In this document: piece after piece, positions 1 to 6,396 of the stretch | Layout: the number at the start of each line of letters is the position of its first letter | How positions within the stretch are numbered: position 1 is the stretch's first letter | NCBI GenBank assembly: GCA_910586635.1 | Contig: CAJUJA010000027.1 | Location: 1-6,586 of the forward strand | Source of the DNA: an uncultured Bacilli bacterium | GTDB lineage: Bacteria; Bacillota_I; Bacilli_A; RF39; UBA660 | Direction: 5' to 3' | Length of the DNA stretch: 6,586 nucleotides | The notes under the pieces: model-generated | Seen by the model: the letters and a program-made list of their open reading frames with translations, nothing else | Told to the model about the DNA's origin: nothing | Databases searched by the model: none | Translations under genes and position numbers: made by a program

Positions 1-575
1 CTGGGTATTATCAGGATAAAAAGGTTACGGTTTTTCCATCTGGTATGGGAATTCCTAGTATTGGAATTTATGCTTATGAATTGTATCATTTTTACGGTGT
101 AGAGGAAATTATTAGAATTGGTACTTGTGGTTCTAATAACATGGAGTTGGATTTATTAGATGTTGTTTTAGCTACATCGTCCTATTCCTTATCTAATTAT
201 CCAAAACTTTTTGATGGAGATGAGATTCATTTAATAGAAGCTAATAAAAACTTAAATCAAAGAATAAAAGATGCTGCGATAAGGAATCATATTGGTATAA
301 AGGAAGGAACAGTTATTACGAGTGATATTTTTGATCCTTATATTGACTTTTCTAAGTACATAAAAAATTATCCAGAAAGTATGGAATTTTTAGCAATGGA
401 AATGGAAGCTTTTGGATTATTCTATTTAGCTAAAAAGTTAAATAAAAAAGCAAGTTGCCTATTAACAATTGTTGATATTATAGGAAAAGAAAAAAAAGAA
501 TCTATTAGTAGTGAAGATAGACAAAAAAGCTTAGATCAAATGATAAAAATAGCTCTTGAATCGATTCAGTCATAA
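1..575 (+). CDS. deoD: Purine-nucleoside phosphorylase, hexameric DeoD type (5' partial)
   Basis: Cytosolic purine salvage enzyme that cleaves purine (deoxy)nucleosides with phosphate to free base and (deoxy)ribose-1-phosphate. The frame is open from the window edge (first whole codon at 3), and 190 residues are visible. By comparison with the roughly 235-240 residue family, about 50 N-terminal residues lie outside, including the usual phosphate-binding Gly/Arg and the Arg donated by the neighbouring subunit. Visible landmarks are GMGIPSIGIYAYEL just after the edge, the phosphate-binding RIGTCG (codons 114-131), the nucleoside-binding MEMEA, a catalytic Asp at 474-476, and the late Arg in SSEDRQ that matches E. 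coli Arg217, followed by the conserved MIKIALES tail. The usual VSDHI around the catalytic Asp reads IVDII, which is unusual. The internal ATG at 45 is not the start because homology runs upstream of it. The family call is firm; the substrate range is not readable. Confidence 0.95.
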   Translation, partial: GYYQDKKVTVFPSGMGIPSIGIYAYELYHFYGVEEIIRIGTCGSNNMELDLLDVVLATSSYSLSNYPKLFDGDEIHLIEANKNLNQRIKDAAIRNHIGIKEGTVITSDIFDPYIDFSKYIKNYPESMEFLAMEMEAFGLFYLAKKLNKKASCLLTIVDIIGKEKKESISSEDRQKSLDQMIKIALESIQS

Positions 576-602
576 ATTAAAAAAATAAAGACATAATATA
601 AT

Positions 603-610
603 AGGAGGTG
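603..610 (+). promoter_or_regulatory. Ribosome-binding site that fixes the ymfF start
   Basis: AGGAGGTG ends 6 bases before the ATG at 617. The in-frame GTG at 608 lies inside this Shine-Dalgarno sequence, so it cannot be the start, and translation must begin at 617. Confidence 0.85.
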
Positions 611-616
611 TATCGC

Positions 617-1879
617 ATGCAATATGTAAAAAAAGACTTAGGTTCCTATAAATTACACATGATTAAAACCAATAAATTTAAAACCATCAAAACAAGAGTT
701 TGTTTTAGAAGACCGATAAAGAAAAGTGAAATTACTATGAGAAATATTTTATGTAATATGTTTACTCAATCTTCTAAAAAATATCAAACCAAAAGGGATC
801 TTGCTATTAAGTCTCAAGATTTATATGCAGCAACGATCGCAAGCAGTAATTCAAGATTAGGTAATTATATGAATACTGAAATTACCTTAACGGTTTTAAA
901 TGATAAGTATACAGAGGAGAATAATTTTAAAGACTCCTTAGAGTTTTTAAGTGATGTTATATATAACCCTAATGTAGAAGGAAATAAATTTGATGACGAG
1001 CCGTTAGAAATTGTCAAGGCTAATGCGAAAACAGCATTAGCAGGACTAAAAGAAGATTCTAACTTATATAGTGTAATAAGACTTTTAGAAAATATGGATG
1101 AAGATAGCCCAATCTCATATAGGGGAGTAGGATATTTAGAGGATTTAGAAAAAATTAATGGTAGTAATCTATATACCTATTATAAAAAAGTATTAGATAA
1201 GGATCTAATGGATATTTTTATTATAGGGAATATTGACTTTGTTGAAACAGAAGAGTTAATTAGAAATTATTTTCCAATTAAAACTTTTAAAAAACAACGA
1301 GCAAAATATTTGATTGAACAGGGCAAAAATAGAATTAGAAAGAAGACAATTATAGAAAAAGAGGAGAATAACCAATCAAAATTAGCAATTGGTTGCCGAG
1401 TAATAGGACTAAGTGAATATGAAAGGAATTACCCTTTAACCTTATATAATATTATTTTAGGTGCTGGAGATGATTCCAAACTATTTAGAGAAGTTAGAGA
1501 AAAAAATTCTTTATGTTATTACATTCATTCTGTTCCTAATAAGCTAGATAATTTAATTCTTATTAGAGCAGGGATTGATAAGGAAAATATCAAAAAGACA
1601 GTTGATGTGGTAGAGCAACAAATAAATTTAATGCGTAGAGGAAAATTCAGTGAAGAGGATTTAAATACAGCTAAAGAGTATTTTAATACAGCTTTAGATA
1701 ATATTACAGAAAGTGAGGCTTCTATTATAGATGCTTACTATATGATGGAATTACTAGGAATTGATGATATTGAGACAAGAAGAAGTAAGATGGCGAAAGT
1801 TACAGTGGAAGAAATTGTAAGAGTTGCAAAAAAAGTAAAAATAGATACCATCTATTGTTTGGAGGGGACGAATCAATGA
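617..1879 (+). CDS. ymfF: YmfF: inactive M16 peptidase-like EF-P modification-associated protein
   Basis: Predicted 420-residue soluble protein of the M16 (insulinase/pitrilysin) family, at the usual length for YmfF (also spelled YfmF in annotation pipelines). In B. subtilis the ymf cluster is tied to maturation of the 5-aminopentanol group on Lys32 of elongation factor P. The N-terminal half (about 1-210) has the M16 fold pattern but no HxxEH zinc motif; LCNMFTQSS stands roughly where it should be. The C-terminal half keeps the substrate-binding Arg/Tyr signature LFREVREKNSLCYY (R294, Y301). This is the classic division of labour in a heterodimeric M16 pair, with this subunit giving the R/Y site and ymfH the zinc site. 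The ATG is set by AGGAGGTG. It lies 41 bases after deoD and overlaps ymfH by four bases, so the two are probably translated together. The dimer and the EF-P role are inferred from the family. Confidence 0.9.
   Translation: MQYVKKDLGSYKLHMIKTNKFKTIKTRVCFRRPIKKSEITMRNILCNMFTQSSKKYQTKRDLAIKSQDLYAATIASSNSRLGNYMNTEITLTVLNDKYTEENNFKDSLEFLSDVIYNPNVEGNKFDDEPLEIVKANAKTALAGLKEDSNLYSVIRLLENMDEDSPISYRGVGYLEDLEKINGSNLYTYYKKVLDKDLMDIFIIGNIDFVETEELIRNYFPIKTFKKQRAKYLIEQGKNRIRKKTIIEKEENNQSKLAIGCRVIGLSEYERNYPLTLYNIILGAGDDSKLFREVREKNSLCYYIHSVPNKLDNLILIRAGIDKENIKKTVDVVEQQINLMRRGKFSEEDLNTAKEYFNTALDNITESEASIIDAYYMMELLGIDDIETRRSKMAKVTVEEIVRVAKKVKIDTIYCLEGTNQ
1861..1867 (+). promoter_or_regulatory. Ribosome-binding site that fixes the ymfH start
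   Basis: GGAGGGG sits 8 bases before the ATG at 1876, inside the last codons of ymfF. It favours that ATG over the in-frame TTG at 1855, which has no ribosome-binding site. The ATGA overlap with the ymfF stop suggests translational coupling. Confidence 0.8.
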
Positions 1880-3168
1880 AAGAAATTTCTTTAAAGGGTC
1901 TAGATCAGAATTGTTTTATTGAAACTTTAAAAAACGGTTTAGAAATTATTATGATTCCCTATAAGGACAAAAAAAATTATTATATGACCTATGCAACCAG
2001 ATATGGAAGTGAAATTAATAGTTTTGTTCCAAAAGGAGAGAAGAAAATGACCTCCTTTCCAAATGGAATTGCACACTTTTTAGAACATAAAATGTTTGAA
2101 CAGGAAAATGGAGAGGATCCCTTTACCTTTTTTTCAAAAAGCGGAACAGGAGCAAATGCCTCCACTTCTTTTAATAGTACACAATATATATGTTATGGAA
2201 CAAAAGAATTTGAACAAAATTTAAAATTTTTATTAAATTATGTAAATGAACCCTATTTTACAGACGAAAATGTAGAAAAAGAAAAGGGAATCATCAAAGA
2301 AGAAATTAAAATGTACGATGATATTCCAGAAAGCGTTTTAGAAAACAAGTTACGAGAAATGATTTATCAAACATCACCAAGAAAATATGATATTGCAGGA
2401 ACTACTGAAGATATCGATCAAATTACAAAGGAAGACTTATATAGATGCTATCATACCTTTTATCAACCTAGTAATATGTTTCTTATAATAGCGGGTAATT
2501 TTGACCCTCATACAGCACTGCAAATTATAGAAGAAGAGGTTGGTTCTATTGAATCAGATTCCACAAATATTAAAATAAAAGATTATAAAGAACCAAAATC
2601 TGTTTGTAAAAAAGAAGAAGAACTTTCTATTAATATTAAAGTTCCAAAAATAGGATTAGGATATAAATTTTCTAAAGAAAGTCTAGGTATCAAAGATGAG
2701 CTGGAGCTAGATTTATATCTAGTGATGTTAACCACTTTGTTATTTGGAAGTGCATCGTTGTTTAGAGAAGAGGCTAGGAGTAGACATTTAATGACTAATT
2801 TTTATAATGAGTGGGACACTATTAAGGATTATAAAACCCTAATGATCTTTTCGGAAACAGAAAATCCAGATCTATTAATCGGGGAAGTAGAAAAAACCTT
2901 ACAGAATATTGAAATTACAGTAGAAGATGTGGAAAGAATCAAAAAAGTTTGGATAGCTAATGAAGTAAAAATGATTGATTATGTAGACTCTACGATTTCA
3001 AATATTTATGATGATATGATTCGATACCATAAGGTAATTGATAATAAGATTGAATTAATTAGAAAACTAAATAAAAGAAAATTAGATCATTTAATTAGTA
3101 ATATGAAATTTACGAATCGTAGTAAAATAATTATTTTACCTAAGAAAATTATAACCAAAGAACAATAG
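1876..3168 (+). CDS. ymfH: YmfH: zinc M16 peptidase, EF-P modification-associated
   Basis: Predicted 430-residue M16 zinc metallopeptidase, close to the usual YmfH (YfmH) length. The inverted zinc motif is intact: H67-F-L-E70-H71 within GIAHFLEHKMFE. The distal part is EKGIIKEEI, where E143 is the likely third zinc ligand and E136 the supporting Glu, at the expected distance of about 70-77 residues. GANASTSFNSTQY (about 92-104) is the conserved strand that shapes the active site. The C-terminal domain carries FREEARSRHLMTNFY, which lacks a clean REx5LxY pattern and so complements ymfF. There is no signal peptide or membrane segment, so it should act in the cytosol. The partner reductase gene ymfI, which lies in the same chromosomal region in Bacillus, is not in this window. 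Family and catalytic competence are well supported; the EF-P link is inferred from B. subtilis. Confidence 0.92.
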   Translation: MKEISLKGLDQNCFIETLKNGLEIIMIPYKDKKNYYMTYATRYGSEINSFVPKGEKKMTSFPNGIAHFLEHKMFEQENGEDPFTFFSKSGTGANASTSFNSTQYICYGTKEFEQNLKFLLNYVNEPYFTDENVEKEKGIIKEEIKMYDDIPESVLENKLREMIYQTSPRKYDIAGTTEDIDQITKEDLYRCYHTFYQPSNMFLIIAGNFDPHTALQIIEEEVGSIESDSTNIKIKDYKEPKSVCKKEEELSINIKVPKIGLGYKFSKESLGIKDELELDLYLVMLTTLLFGSASLFREEARSRHLMTNFYNEWDTIKDYKTLMIFSETENPDLLIGEVEKTLQNIEITVEDVERIKKVWIANEVKMIDYVDSTISNIYDDMIRYHKVIDNKIELIRKLNKRKLDHLISNMKFTNRSKIIILPKKIITKEQ

Positions 3169-3188
3169 AATAAATTCAAGTTTTTTAA

Positions 3189-3194
3189 TATAAT
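3189..3194 (+). promoter_or_regulatory. Possible weak -10 box after ymfH
   Basis: A perfect TATAAT follows the ymfH stop by 20 bases, but no good -35 lies 16-18 bases upstream and there is no TGn extension. If used, transcription would begin near 3201 and carry the small ORF at 3248. A+T-rich DNA makes such boxes by chance. Confidence 0.25.
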
Positions 3195-3247
3195 GATGTG
3201 ATACAAAAAAACAGGCCGTAAAAAATATTAATTAGGAAGCGATACAT

Positions 3248-3283
3248 ATGAAGGATCTTCCTTTATTTTATATCCTTTTTTAA
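3248..3283 (+). CDS. Possible 11-codon leader ORF
   Basis: ATG at 3248 is preceded by AGGAAG (3234-3239) at an 8-base spacing and encodes MKDLPLFYILF before TAA. It is too short to judge by coding statistics and may be chance. Its interest is position: the codons lie exactly over two competing hairpins, as in leader-peptide arrangements. No known leader peptide is recognised. Confidence 0.2.
   Translation: MKDLPLFYILF
3251..3281 (+). terminator. Possible intrinsic terminator of the ymfF-ymfH operon
   Basis: AAGGAT (3251-3256) can pair with ATCCTT (3272-3277), followed directly by more T (run 3276-3281). A competing tight hairpin, AAGGA-TCT-TCCTT (3251-3263), uses the same left arm, and AGGAAG (3234-3239) can pair with CTTCCT (3257-3262). 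The stems are short, so termination would be weak. It is the first terminator-like signal after ymfH. Confidence 0.35.
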
Positions 3284-3348
3284 ATAGGAGTACGCCAATT
3301 AAGTAAATGTATAAGAATATTATTAGATCTTCTAAGATAATTTTTGAT

Positions 3349-3380
3349 TTGACTCCTTAGTTCATGATATGTGATATACT
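3349..3380 (+). promoter_or_regulatory. Extended -10 promoter ahead of the hairpin RNA
   Basis: TGATATACT (TGn at 3372-3374, -10 TATACT at 3375-3380) makes a good extended -10. TTGACT at 3349-3354 could serve as -35, but the spacer is 20 bases, longer than ideal, so the extended -10 must carry most of the recognition. The predicted start, about 3387, coincides with the first base of the following hairpin. Confidence 0.45.
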
Positions 3381-3386
3381 AGTCAT

Positions 3387-3452
3387 AAGCAATAAGTCCT
3401 TTCGTATAATTTTCTGTTTAATTAATATTTTATACGACTTATTGCTTTTTTT
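3387..3452 (+). ncRNA. Candidate short hairpin RNA or attenuator-terminator
   Basis: AAGCAATAAGTC (3387-3398) pairs perfectly with GACTTATTGCTT (3436-3447), a 12-bp stem ending in a T7 run (3446-3452). Inside, GTATAA (3404-3409) pairs with TTATAC (3430-3435) after a 5-base bulge, leaving a 20-base A+T-rich loop. The structure is directional: the U tail exists only for plus-strand transcripts. Because an extended -10 sits just upstream, the product would be a transcript of about 66 nt that is almost wholly this hairpin. The simpler reading is a terminator that stops read-through from ymfFH before the strong promoter at 3519. The stem and tail are plain in the sequence; the separate RNA is an inference, and no known RNA family is recognised. 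Confidence 0.5.
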
Positions 3453-3500
3453 GTATATAAAAGGTGTCACATCAATTGTAACGCTACAGTGTTTAAGTAA

Positions 3501-3514
3501 TACATAACTATGTA
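3501..3514. promoter_or_regulatory. Inverted repeat upstream of the -35, possible operator
   Basis: TACATA-AC-TATGTA is a perfect 6-bp inverted repeat with a 2-base spacer, ending 4 bases before the -35 at 3519. The location suits a regulator of the promoter for the 149-residue protein. No regulator family can be assigned, and A+T-rich DNA gives short palindromes by chance. Confidence 0.35.
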
Positions 3515-3518
3515 GAAC

Positions 3519-3547
3519 TTGACTATTATACGAAAATATGCTATAAT
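3519..3547 (+). promoter_or_regulatory. Strong sigma-A promoter for the 149-residue gene
   Basis: TTGACT (3519-3524), a 17-base spacer and TATAAT (3542-3547), with TG at 3539-3540 giving an extended -10 (TGCTATAAT). This is near consensus. Transcription should start near 3554, leaving a leader of about 25 bases that holds the ribosome-binding site. Confidence 0.9.
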
Positions 3548-3579
3548 CTAGGCACATTTATTATGAAGGGGGAGTTTAT

Positions 3580-4029
3580 ATGCCAAGTGTATATACAAAT
3601 GTGAAGTTACGAAATCCAGAGATTATTTTAATACCAATCACAGATGATGAAAAAGAAAAACAAGAACAAAAGTTTATGGGAGATGATGATTTATATGTTT
3701 TATATAAATTGCCAGACTCTGATCAAATTCAAATTGGTATGCTATCATCATCAATGAGAGAGTATTTTCCAGAAACAGTAAATGTCTGGGATTTGATTTA
3801 CGCAACTTCAAAGGCATATTTCTATAATGGTAGTTCACAAATGGAAAGGGATGCATCTCAAATAACAGATAGACCTGTTTATAGAATTAGACCTACTGAT
3901 GATAGAACAGTATCTGAATATGATATTTTAAATGCAACGTGCGAAAATAATTTATCAATTCGTCTTGAAGATGTAGTAGATGGAAATTATATGGTAGAAA
4001 AAACTGCACCATCTATATTAAGAAAATAA
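3580..4029 (+). CDS. Uncharacterised acidic soluble protein, 149 residues
   Basis: I do not recognise the family and assign no function. The gene is well supported as real: near-consensus promoter, ribosome-binding site AAGGGGGAG about 6 bases before the ATG, and a clean terminator 10 bases after the stop. The product has no signal peptide or membrane segment, a single Cys, and is acidic (26 Asp/Glu against 17 Lys/Arg by hand count). Its order is a short N-terminal strand-like stretch NPEIILIPI (about 13-21), a charged DDEKEKQEQK linker with GDDD, an alternating hydrophobic part LYVLYKLPDSDQIQIGML, a central conserved-looking block with VNVWDLIYA, then RPVYRIRPTDD and a tail NNLSIRLEDVV. It could be a small regulatory or substrate-binding protein, but this is open. 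It is monocistronic, in the same direction as its neighbours. Confidence 0.85.
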   Translation: MPSVYTNVKLRNPEIILIPITDDEKEKQEQKFMGDDDLYVLYKLPDSDQIQIGMLSSSMREYFPETVNVWDLIYATSKAYFYNGSSQMERDASQITDRPVYRIRPTDDRTVSEYDILNATCENNLSIRLEDVVDGNYMVEKTAPSILRK

Positions 4030-4038
4030 TATTATAGT

Positions 4039-4066
4039 AAGTAACAATTAGATTTGTTACTTTTTT
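4039..4066 (+). terminator. Intrinsic terminator of the 149-residue gene
   Basis: AAGTAACAA (4039-4047), a 6-base loop TTAGAT, and TTGTTACTT (4054-4062) running into T6 (4061-4066). Perfect 9-bp stem, placed 10 bases after the stop codon. Confidence 0.88.
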
Positions 4067-4101
4067 ATTGGTAAATTTTTCAATTTTAATATCATTTTAT
4101 A

Positions 4102-4110
4102 TGGTATAAT
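4102..4110 (+). promoter_or_regulatory. Extended -10 promoter for the exporter operon
   Basis: TGGTATAAT is an extended -10 with a consensus hexamer (4105-4110); no good -35 is seen 17 bases upstream, only A+T-rich sequence. Transcription would start near 4117, leaving a very short leader that is essentially the ribosome-binding site GAGGTGAGG (4118-4126). Confidence 0.65.
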
Positions 4111-4128
4111 AAAAAAAGAGGTGAGGAT

Positions 4129-5025
4129 ATGCTTAAAGTAAAAAATATTAAAAAAACTTATGGTAATTTAGTAGCAGTTGATCAACTATCTTTTGAAGTA
4201 AAAGATGGAGAAATATTCGGACTTTTAGGAGAAAATGGTGCAGGAAAAACCACTACATTTCGAATGATTATGGGACTTTTGGAGGCAGATAGCGGAGAGA
4301 TTTTATTAAATCATAAAAAAATTGATTATAGTATAACAGATCAAATTGGTTTTGTAACGGAGGAAAGAAGTCTCCTTACAAAGATGACTGTTAAAGAACA
4401 GATTCTTTATTATGGTGCTTTAAAGGGAATGACTGATGCAAAAATATTAAAAGAATTAAAATATTGGTTAAAGAAGTTTGAAATAGAGGAATATGAAAAT
4501 AAAAAAATTAAAGAATTAAGCAAAGGAAACCAACAAAAAATTCAGTTTATTTCCGCTGTAATTAACCATCCTAAGCTATTAATACTAGATGAACCATTTA
4601 CAGGTTTAGATCCCATTAATGTAAGACTATTAAAGGATGCAGTTTATGAACTAAAAAGGGAAGGCTGTTCGATTATATTTTCTTCTCACCAAATGGAACA
4701 TATCGAAGAATTTTGTGAAAAATTAATCATTTTAGTCAAAGGAAAAGTAATACTAGAAGGGTACTTAAAGGATATTAAAAAGTCATACGGAATAAAAAAA
4801 GTAATCATTAAGGGGAAAAATATAGATATAACAAAACTTAAGAAAATAGAAGGAGTAGAGAGTATTAAGGAGAAGAATGAAGAAATCATAATTGAGATTT
4901 CTAATGAAAAATTAGTAGAACAAATATTTAATTCGATAAAAAAGTATGAAATTTTAAAATTTGAAGCCCTAGAGCCATCATTAAACGAAATATTCATTGA
5001 GAAAGTAGGAAATAGTCATGAATAA
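4129..5025 (+). CDS. ABC transporter ATP-binding protein, NatA/YhaQ-like
   Basis: Predicted 298-residue cytosolic ATPase that powers the permease encoded next to it. Motifs in order: Walker A GENGAGKTT (34-42), the Q-loop region as GFVTEERSLL (74-83) with Glu in place of the usual Gln, ABC signature LSKGNQQ (130-136), Walker B LLILDEP (150-156; D154, catalytic E155), D-loop GLDP (159-162) and switch His H187 in FSSHQ. All catalytic residues are present. Residues from about 205 form a C-terminal domain of the DUF4162 type, ending in the typical EPSLNEIFIEKVG. The E-E-R form of the Q-loop is a feature of the YhaQ-like subfamily rather than a defect. It heads a two-gene operon with its own promoter and overlaps the permease by 8 bases. 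Relatives export sodium (NatA), drugs, peptides or lipids; the substrate here is not readable. Confidence 0.95.
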   Translation: MLKVKNIKKTYGNLVAVDQLSFEVKDGEIFGLLGENGAGKTTTFRMIMGLLEADSGEILLNHKKIDYSITDQIGFVTEERSLLTKMTVKEQILYYGALKGMTDAKILKELKYWLKKFEIEEYENKKIKELSKGNQQKIQFISAVINHPKLLILDEPFTGLDPINVRLLKDAVYELKREGCSIIFSSHQMEHIEEFCEKLIILVKGKVILEGYLKDIKKSYGIKKVIIKGKNIDITKLKKIEGVESIKEKNEEIIIEISNEKLVEQIFNSIKKYEILKFEALEPSLNEIFIEKVGNSHE

Positions 5026-6328
5026 GAAATTATTATTTTTAACAAAAACTTCTCTTGCAAAAAAAACAAAATCAAAATGGTTTAAAATAATTAATCTCCT
5101 TTTATTGATTCTAATTGTAGGAGTTATTAATATTGATTCTATTATTACATTTTTTGGTGGAGATTTTAATCAAAAATTAGAAATTGTGGTAATTGATCAT
5201 ACTAATGAAGTGGGTGAAACATTTAAAATGGGAGTGAAGTCTGCTGAAAAAGCACTAGATAAGGATCCCAAAATAGAAGTGAAAACTACTACAAAAACTA
5301 AAAAGGAAATAGAAAAAAAGATAGGAAAAAAAGTTTTAGTTATATTTGATGCCTCTAATAAGGATTTATTAAAGGCACAGGTAATTAGTGATGGAGTAAT
5401 AGAATCTACCGATTATCAATTAATCACAACCGCTCTTTCTACTACAAAATATAATTATGGACTAATGCATTCTAACATTAATCCTAATGAATTAGAGAAA
5501 ATTTCATCTCCAATTAAAGTCAATAGAGTTATTTTGGATAAGGAAAAAAATTCTGATAGTGATAATATGGATATGGTTATGGGAACTGTTTTTCCAACTA
5601 TTATTCTACCATTCTTTATGTTAATCATATTTTTAGTTCAAATGATAGGATCAGAAATTTATGAAGAGAAATCTACAAGAAGTATGGAAGTCATCATTTC
5701 AAATGTTTCTCCTAAAACTCACTTCTTATCTAAGATGTTTTCTGCTAATATATTTGCGATTACACAGGGCTTATTATTACTTATTTATGGAGCTGTTGGA
5801 TTATTAATAAGAGGAAGTATAGGCAACTCCTCTGCGGTAACATCTCTAACAGCACAAATATCAGATATTTGGAATTTACTTGTAAAAAGTGGATTTGTAG
5901 AAAAATTATCTTATATTATTCCACTAACTTTGGTTTTATTAGTATTTAGTTTCTTTGCTTATTCCTTAGTAGCAGGCATTTTAGCTTCTATGACGGTGAA
6001 TATGGATGATTATCAACAAATACAAAGTCCTATTATGCTAGTGCTTTTAGTAGCATACTATCTAGCAATTATGGCTAGTATGTTTCATGGGTCTTTATTT
6101 ATTAGGGTATTATCCTACGTACCATTTATTTCTTGTCTTCTTTCTCCAGCACTCTTAGTATTAGGTCAGATTAGTATTTTAGATGTTATGATTTCAATTG
6201 TTTTATTACTTTTGTTTAATATGATTGTAATGAAAAAGGGTCTAAAAATTTATAAAGAAGGAATCTTAAATTATTCAAATGAAAAAGTATGGAAAAAGTT
6301 TAAACAAACACTAAAGAAAAGTAGGTAA
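5018..6328 (+). CDS. ABC-2 type permease, NatB/YhaP-like
   Basis: Predicted 436-residue integral membrane subunit of the exporter. Membrane segment 1 is at about 24-46. A long extracytoplasmic domain follows (about 47-190, Lys-rich and soluble), then segments at about 191-213, 245-265, 299-325, 338-358 and 388-408, with a hydrophobic, possibly re-entrant stretch at about 363-386 before the last one. This six-segment plan with a large loop between 1 and 2 is typical of ABC2_membrane_3 permeases such as NatB and YhaP. The cytosolic loop EIYEEKSTRSMEVIISNVSP after segment 2 is the family's coupling region that contacts the ATPase. The tail is basic (ends KKFKQTLKKSR). The ATG lies 8 bases inside the ATPase gene, with AGGA just upstream, so translation is probably coupled. 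Direction of transport is inferred as export; the substrate is unknown. Confidence 0.92.
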   Translation: MNKKLLFLTKTSLAKKTKSKWFKIINLLLLILIVGVINIDSIITFFGGDFNQKLEIVVIDHTNEVGETFKMGVKSAEKALDKDPKIEVKTTTKTKKEIEKKIGKKVLVIFDASNKDLLKAQVISDGVIESTDYQLITTALSTTKYNYGLMHSNINPNELEKISSPIKVNRVILDKEKNSDSDNMDMVMGTVFPTIILPFFMLIIFLVQMIGSEIYEEKSTRSMEVIISNVSPKTHFLSKMFSANIFAITQGLLLLIYGAVGLLIRGSIGNSSAVTSLTAQISDIWNLLVKSGFVEKLSYIIPLTLVLLVFSFFAYSLVAGILASMTVNMDDYQQIQSPIMLVLLVAYYLAIMASMFHGSLFIRVLSYVPFISCLLSPALLVLGQISILDVMISIVLLLLFNMIVMKKGLKIYKEGILNYSNEKVWKKFKQTLKKSR

Positions 6329-6340
6329 GTATAAAAAAGA

Positions 6341-6396
6341 AAAAGAACTATTGATAAACTGTGAAACTCTTGTCTTCAGTTTTAAATAGTTCTTTT
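6341..6396. terminator. Bidirectional terminator between convergent genes
   Basis: AAAAGAACTATT (6341-6352) pairs perfectly with AATAGTTCTTTT (6385-6396), and inside it AAACTG (6356-6361) pairs with CAGTTT (6377-6382). The outer flanks are A-rich on the left (6332-6345) and T-rich on the right, so it can end transcripts from both sides. The U tail is better for the minus-strand gene, whose stop codon (6397-6399) touches the stem. It begins 13 bases after the permease stop. Confidence 0.85.

Noticed and set aside
597..602. TATAAT between deoD and ymfF as a promoter -10
   Set aside because: It abuts the AGGAGGTG ribosome-binding site, so transcription would start within or after that site; no -35 is seen. 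More likely A+T-rich chance, with ymfF read from upstream.
1855..1857. TTG as the start of ymfH
   Set aside because: No ribosome-binding site before it and it precedes GGAGGGG; the ATG at 1876 has the right spacing.
3321..3337. TTAGA-TCT-TCTAA hairpin as another terminator
   Set aside because: Five A+T-rich pairs and a tail broken by non-T bases; too weak to call.
3387..3447. 12-bp inverted repeat as ends of a miniature transposable element
   Set aside because: Only about 60 bases, no flanking target duplication, no second copy in the window, and a T7 tail that points to a transcript end.
3357..3557. 66-codon minus-strand open frame in the gap after ymfH
   Set aside because: No ribosome-binding site, unlikely composition, and it runs through the hairpin and the strong plus-strand promoter. 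Treated as chance.
4348..4378. Loss of the Q-loop Gln in the ABC ATPase
   Set aside because: The EER form is common in YhaQ-like ABC-2 ATPases and all catalytic motifs are intact, so it is not a sign of decay.
4686..4997. 103-codon minus-strand open frame inside the ABC ATPase gene
   Set aside because: Lies opposite a gene with full conserved motifs; low-complexity Ser/Ile/Phe-rich translation typical of an A+T-rich antisense shadow.
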